Assembly (NCBI GenBank): GCA_039933785.1
Contig: JBDTNL010000037.1
Coordinates: 1-36,578, forward strand
Length of the DNA stretch: 36,578 bases
Source: JBDTNL01 sp039933785
GTDB taxonomy: Bacteria > Acidobacteriota > Thermoanaerobaculia > Multivoradales > JAGPDF01
Direction of reading: 5' to 3'
In this document: positions 33,664-36,578 of the stretch, one piece after another
Layout: every line of letters starts with the position of its first letter
Position numbering within the stretch: the first letter of the stretch is position 1
Notes under the pieces: model-generated
Told to the model about the DNA's origin: nothing
The model's input: only the letters and a program-made list of their open reading frames with translations
The model's database searches: none
Translations under genes and position numbers: made by a program

Positions 33664-34889
33664 GAATCACACGGTTCATCGCCGGCGTCGGCATCGCGTT
33701 GGTGGCCATGGCCACTGGCTGCGACAAGTCACCCACCGTCCAAACGTGCCGGGTGGAAGACAAGGCCTTCTCGCGCGAGATCGTTGCCGAAGGCTTTCTC
33801 ACCGCCGTGGTGTCGACCAAGGTCACCGCCCCTACCGACATCGACGAAGGACTGAACTTGAATTGGATCATCGCCGACGGCACGCCGGTGAAGGCCGGCG
33901 AGGTCATCGCGAGGTTCGACGAAACGCCTTGGCGGCTGGCACTCGATTCGGCCCACGGCGACGGCGAGAAGGTTCAGTTGAAGAAGGACCGTCACCATGT
34001 CGGACGTGAAGTGGACGAAAGGCGTTCGGAACTGGACTTGGGCGTCGCTCAATACGAGCTCGAGCATGCCGAGCACTTCCAGGCGAAAGACGAGCTCGTG
34101 TTCTCGCGTAACGAACGGATCGAGTCTGAGCTCGACGCTGGCTTGGCGCGACACAAGCAGGAACATGCGCTCGAGGTGCGCGGCGTACAGGGGCGCATTT
34201 CGGAGGGCGAAGGCCGCCTGATCGAGATCGAGGGCCAGCAGGCCACTCAGAGGCTCGGCCGCGCGGAGAAGGGGCTCAAGGCGCTCACCGCGAAATCACC
34301 GAGCGCCGGGCTCGCGATCTTGCTGCGCAACTGGCGCGGCAATCCCCTGCAGCCCGGAGATATCGTCTGGCCCGGCCAAGCGCTGGCCGAGATTCCAGAT
34401 CTCTCGAATATGCAAGCCGAGATTCTGGTCCTCGAGGCCGATGCCGGAGGTCTGGCAGCCGGGCAGTCGGCTAGGGTTCGACTCGAGACGAGCAGCGCGA
34501 CTGAGGTCGCCGGCAAGGTCGAGCGCGTTGACAAGGTAGCGAAGCCGCGGGTGCGCAACGTGCCTGTGCAGTACTTCGGCGCCACCGTGTCGCTGGCTTC
34601 GACCGACCCCAACACCATGCGACCCGGCCAGCGAGTGACCGCGCGGGTGAGCGTGGTCGCGCTGCCGCATGCGCTGGTCGTGCCCCGCACCGCGGTCTTC
34701 GAGGACAGCGACAAACGCTGGGTCTTCCGACGGCAGGGCGCCAGCTTCGAGCGCGTAGAAGTGCAGGTGGTGGCGAACAGCAACGGATTGGTGGCGCTCA
34801 CCGGCGTGGTGGCGGGCGACGAGCTGGCGTTGGTCGACCCACGGCAGAGGACTCACGGCGAGCCGGCCGCCAAGGAGGTCGCTCGATGA
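33660..34889 (+). CDS. HlyD-type periplasmic adaptor, lipoprotein-like (adaptor 3)
   Basis: This 409-residue membrane-fusion protein has a signal ending in AMATGC (Cys about residue 21), a plausible lipobox. The lipoyl-like region has WIIADGTPVKAGEVIARFDETPW. The helical hairpin (about 95-210) is unusually rich in Glu, His and Arg. The second lipoyl half reads LTAKSPSAGLAILLRNW, and the barrel has ILVLEADAGGLAAGQSARVRLE and LVVPRTAVFED. It overlaps the permease gene as ATGA at 34886-34889. Together with adaptors 1 and 2 it gives three different adaptors for one permease in this operon. Confidence 0.83.
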   Translation: MRITRFIAGVGIALVAMATGCDKSPTVQTCRVEDKAFSREIVAEGFLTAVVSTKVTAPTDIDEGLNLNWIIADGTPVKAGEVIARFDETPWRLALDSAHGDGEKVQLKKDRHHVGREVDERRSELDLGVAQYELEHAEHFQAKDELVFSRNERIESELDAGLARHKQEHALEVRGVQGRISEGEGRLIEIEGQQATQRLGRAEKGLKALTAKSPSAGLAILLRNWRGNPLQPGDIVWPGQALAEIPDLSNMQAEILVLEADAGGLAAGQSARVRLETSSATEVAGKVERVDKVAKPRVRNVPVQYFGATVSLASTDPNTMRPGQRVTARVSVVALPHALVVPRTAVFEDSDKRWVFRRQGASFERVEVQVVANSNGLVALTGVVAGDELALVDPRQRTHGEPAAKEVAR

Positions 34890-36121
34890 GTTTCTCCGAG
34901 GCGCTGGCCAGCGCCCTCGCCAGTCTTACCGGCCACAAGCTCCGCGCTGCGCTCACCATGCTGGGCATCGTTTTCGGCGTCGGAGCGGTGATCGCGATGC
35001 TGGCAATCGGCGGCGGAGCCGAAAAGAAGGCGCTCGAGACTATCGACCGGCTCGGGCGGCGAAACCTCATCCTGCGCGCCAAGGAGCTCAAGACCGAGGA
35101 TCTCCGCGAGACTCGGAAACGCTCGGTGGGGCTTGCCCGCCGTGACATCGAAGCGATCGCCGCCGGCATCCCCGGCGTCGAGGAGGTGGCGCCTAAGGTC
35201 GAAGTGACCCCGTACGAGATCTACTCGAACGGCGGCCGGAGCAAAGCGACCGTACTCGGCGTGCCGGCCTCGTTTCCGCGCTTCGTCGAGATTCGATTGG
35301 CCGAGGGGCGCTTCCTCGATCCGTTGGACGAGCGTGGATTCGGCCAGGTATGTGTGCTCGGAGCCGCCGCCCGACGCGATCTCTTCGGTTGGGGCCCCGC
35401 ACTCGGTGGACGGGTGAAGGTCAACGACGTCTGGCTCGAGGTCGTCGGAGTCCTTGCCGAAGAGGGCTCCGAAGAAGAATCCTTTCAGGGCACGGCACTC
35501 GGCCCCGCCAGCAAGGTCATCTACCTTCCGGCACCGACCGCGGAGCGCAAGTTCGAACGCGATGTTCAGGCGTCGCCATACTCCGAGATCTTGGTTCGCC
35601 TGGGGCCCGAGGCCGACGCGATGACCGCCGGACGCGCGGTCTCAGAGCTCATCGATCGCCTGCATGCCAAGGCCGACGACACGGACCTCGTCGTGCCCGA
35701 GGCGTTGCTCGAGCAAAGCCGTAGGACCCAGCGGCTCTTCGATCTGGTCATGGGTTCGATCGCCGGCATCTCGCTGCTCGTTGGCGGCATCGGAATCATG
35801 AACATCATGCTGGCCACGGTGTTGGAGAGAACGCGAGAGATCGGCCTGCGTCGGGCGGTCGGCGCTCGTCAAACGGACATCCGCGCCCAGTTCCTCATCG
35901 AGTCGTTCGCGATGAGCGCTTTGGGTGGTCTGCTCGGCGTCGCGGTGGGCCTCGGAATCTCCTGGACCGTCGCCGCCTGGGCCGGCTGGCCAACTGTCGT
36001 GCACGCCGGAGCGGTCTTCACCGCAACGGGTTTGGCGCTCGCCGTCGGCCTGCTGTCCGGCTGGTATCCCGCCGAGCGCGCGGCGAAGCTCGATCCGATC
36101 GAAGCCCTACGCTACGAGTAG
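34886..36121 (+). CDS. MacB/FtsX-type ABC transporter permease
   Basis: This 411-residue integral membrane protein has one N-terminal helix (about residues 17-41, starting GHKLRAALTMLGIVFGVGAV). A large periplasmic domain (about 45-290) follows, then three C-terminal helices, with the conserved GGIGIMNIMLATVLERTREIGLRRAVGAR region (about 301-329). This is the MacB/LolCE mechanotransmission-type permease. There is no fused or neighbouring ATP-binding domain in the window, so the ATPase must come from elsewhere in the genome. The AAGGAGG site at 34872-34878 is ideal for ATG 34886. The downstream hairpin terminator marks the operon's end. Export of a drug, lipid or peptide is possible. Confidence 0.9.
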   Translation: MSFSEALASALASLTGHKLRAALTMLGIVFGVGAVIAMLAIGGGAEKKALETIDRLGRRNLILRAKELKTEDLRETRKRSVGLARRDIEAIAAGIPGVEEVAPKVEVTPYEIYSNGGRSKATVLGVPASFPRFVEIRLAEGRFLDPLDERGFGQVCVLGAAARRDLFGWGPALGGRVKVNDVWLEVVGVLAEEGSEEESFQGTALGPASKVIYLPAPTAERKFERDVQASPYSEILVRLGPEADAMTAGRAVSELIDRLHAKADDTDLVVPEALLEQSRRTQRLFDLVMGSIAGISLLVGGIGIMNIMLATVLERTREIGLRRAVGARQTDIRAQFLIESFAMSALGGLLGVAVGLGISWTVAAWAGWPTVVHAGAVFTATGLALAVGLLSGWYPAERAAKLDPIEALRYE

Positions 36122-36130
36122 CTCGACACC

Positions 36131-36168
36131 AACAAAAAGGGGGAGCCCCGGATCATCCGGAGCTCCCC
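36131..36168 (-). terminator. Rho-independent terminator hairpin between convergent genes
   Basis: Near-perfect arms GGGGAGCCCCGGAT (36140-36153) and ATCCGGAGCTCCCC (36155-36168) form a stem of 14 pairs with one C-A mismatch. On the minus strand it is followed by CCTTTTTG (36140-36133), a T-tract, so it terminates the Spy/CpxP-like gene. On the plus strand, where the permease operon ends 18 bp upstream, no T-tract follows. It may therefore stop transcription there less well. Confidence 0.8.
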
Positions 36169-36218
36169 GCCCAGAGGAGCGCTTGGCGCGCTTTCGTGTG
36201 TGCTGCTTCGGAAACGTC

Positions 36219-36578
36219 TCAGTCGCCCGGAGGCGGCTCGGGCATGCGGTCGTGGGACTGCTTGCGGGCCGCCTGAAACTGTTGGAACTTGGCCAGCTGA
36301 TCGGCGTTCAGGAGCGCCGAGAACTTGGTGTCGAAATCGTCACGCAGGGCCTTGAGCTGCGTCCGGGTCGCATGGGCAGTGATCATCTTGTTGCCGAGCT
36401 CGGTGGCGTCGGCGTTGCCGGCCTCGAGCATCGACTCGATGGTTTTCATCTGTTCACGGGCTTGTGTCCAGATGGGCTCGGCCTTGGCTTCCATGTCCTT
36501 GCGCAGGGTGTGCGCCGCGGTCTTCTGGTCGGCGGTCAGGTTGAGATCGCCGAAGTGGCCGCCGCGCCGATCGCCGTG
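36219..36578 (-). CDS. Spy/CpxP-like periplasmic protein, C-terminal part (runs off right edge)
   Basis: The minus strand is open from the right edge to a TGA at 36219, 119 codons. The sequence is helical and charged, with LTADQKTAAHTLRKDME, a paired helix (IWTQAREQMKTIESMLEAG), and LNADQLAKFQQFQAARKQ, the pattern of the Spy/CpxP/LTXXQ family of periplasmic chaperones and stress modulators. The LTADQ and LNADQ motifs match the two LTxxQ signatures of that family. The C-terminal tail is Pro-rich (MPEPPPGD). The N-terminus with signal peptide is outside the window. It is convergent with the adaptor-permease operon and ends before the terminator hairpin at 36131-36168. Confidence 0.75.
   Translation of the reverse strand, partial: HGDRRGGHFGDLNLTADQKTAAHTLRKDMEAKAEPIWTQAREQMKTIESMLEAGNADATELGNKMITAHATRTQLKALRDDFDTKFSALLNADQLAKFQQFQAARKQSHDRMPEPPPGD

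Overview
The window is a dense, high-GC bacterial chromosome segment with no rRNA, tRNA, CRISPR array or phage genes. Several traits suggest a Gram-negative organism with a large environmental genome. These are a many-bladed Reg_prop sensor protein, an ECF-like sigma factor fused by a start/stop overlap to a membrane-anchored Ser/Thr kinase, three HlyD-type adaptors with a MacB-like permease, a Spy/CpxP-like periplasmic protein, and an arginine operon built on an N-acylornithine carbamoyltransferase. The combination recalls Acidobacteriota, but that is inference and no marker gene is present to settle it.

Layout: (1) 1-4180 holds the N-terminal part of a periplasmic propeller sensor (minus strand, running off the left edge), then a secreted DUF4097-like protein and a cholesterol-oxidase-like GMC flavoenzyme. 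(2) 4187-11633 (minus) reads lipoprotein, class II photolyase, ACP, ketosynthase (KS), chain-length-factor-like KS (CLF), carotenoid oxygenase, diguanylate cyclase. The ACP/KS/CLF genes overlap by 4 bp and the last two follow within 16 bp. This looks like a compact polyketide or fatty-acyl operon with a polyene-cleaving-type oxygenase and is the best candidate for an undescribed pathway. (3) 11659-21393 holds a YjbQ protein and then a three-subunit molybdenum hydroxylase of the 4-hydroxybenzoyl-CoA reductase type. Its genes are split: tetR plus the 2Fe-2S subunit on one side, the Mo subunit plus the FAD/4Fe-4S subunit on the other. Between them lie five minus-strand genes (two lipocalin-like secreted proteins, a small membrane protein, the kinase and the sigma factor). 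Both halves carry the same promoter-operator, a TTGACA box followed 22 nt later by TTTGAACnnnnGTTCAAA, so one TetR protein probably controls both. A 128-bp palindromic MITE-like element and a DUF559 gene sit between the Mo-subunit and FAD-subunit genes.

(4) 21425-22855 is an LCAT-like lipase/esterase. (5) 22845-31067 (minus) is one overlapping arginine operon, argR-argG-(P-loop protein)-argC-argF'-argB-argE'-argH. It uses an N-acyl (acetyl or succinyl) ornithine carbamoyltransferase, so carbamoylation probably precedes deacylation. It contains an unexpected P-loop protein between argG and argC, and lacks argD and any N-acylglutamate synthase. A phased array of TGCAT half-sites upstream of argR is a likely ArgR operator. 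(6) 31262-36121 is a four-gene operon with 4-bp overlaps: three different HlyD-like adaptors and a MacB/FtsX-type permease, with no ATPase. It is followed by a terminator hairpin whose T-tract serves the convergent, partial Spy/CpxP-like gene at the right edge.

Spacer regions are short. No stretch over 300 bases lacks a gene; the longest is 31068-31261.
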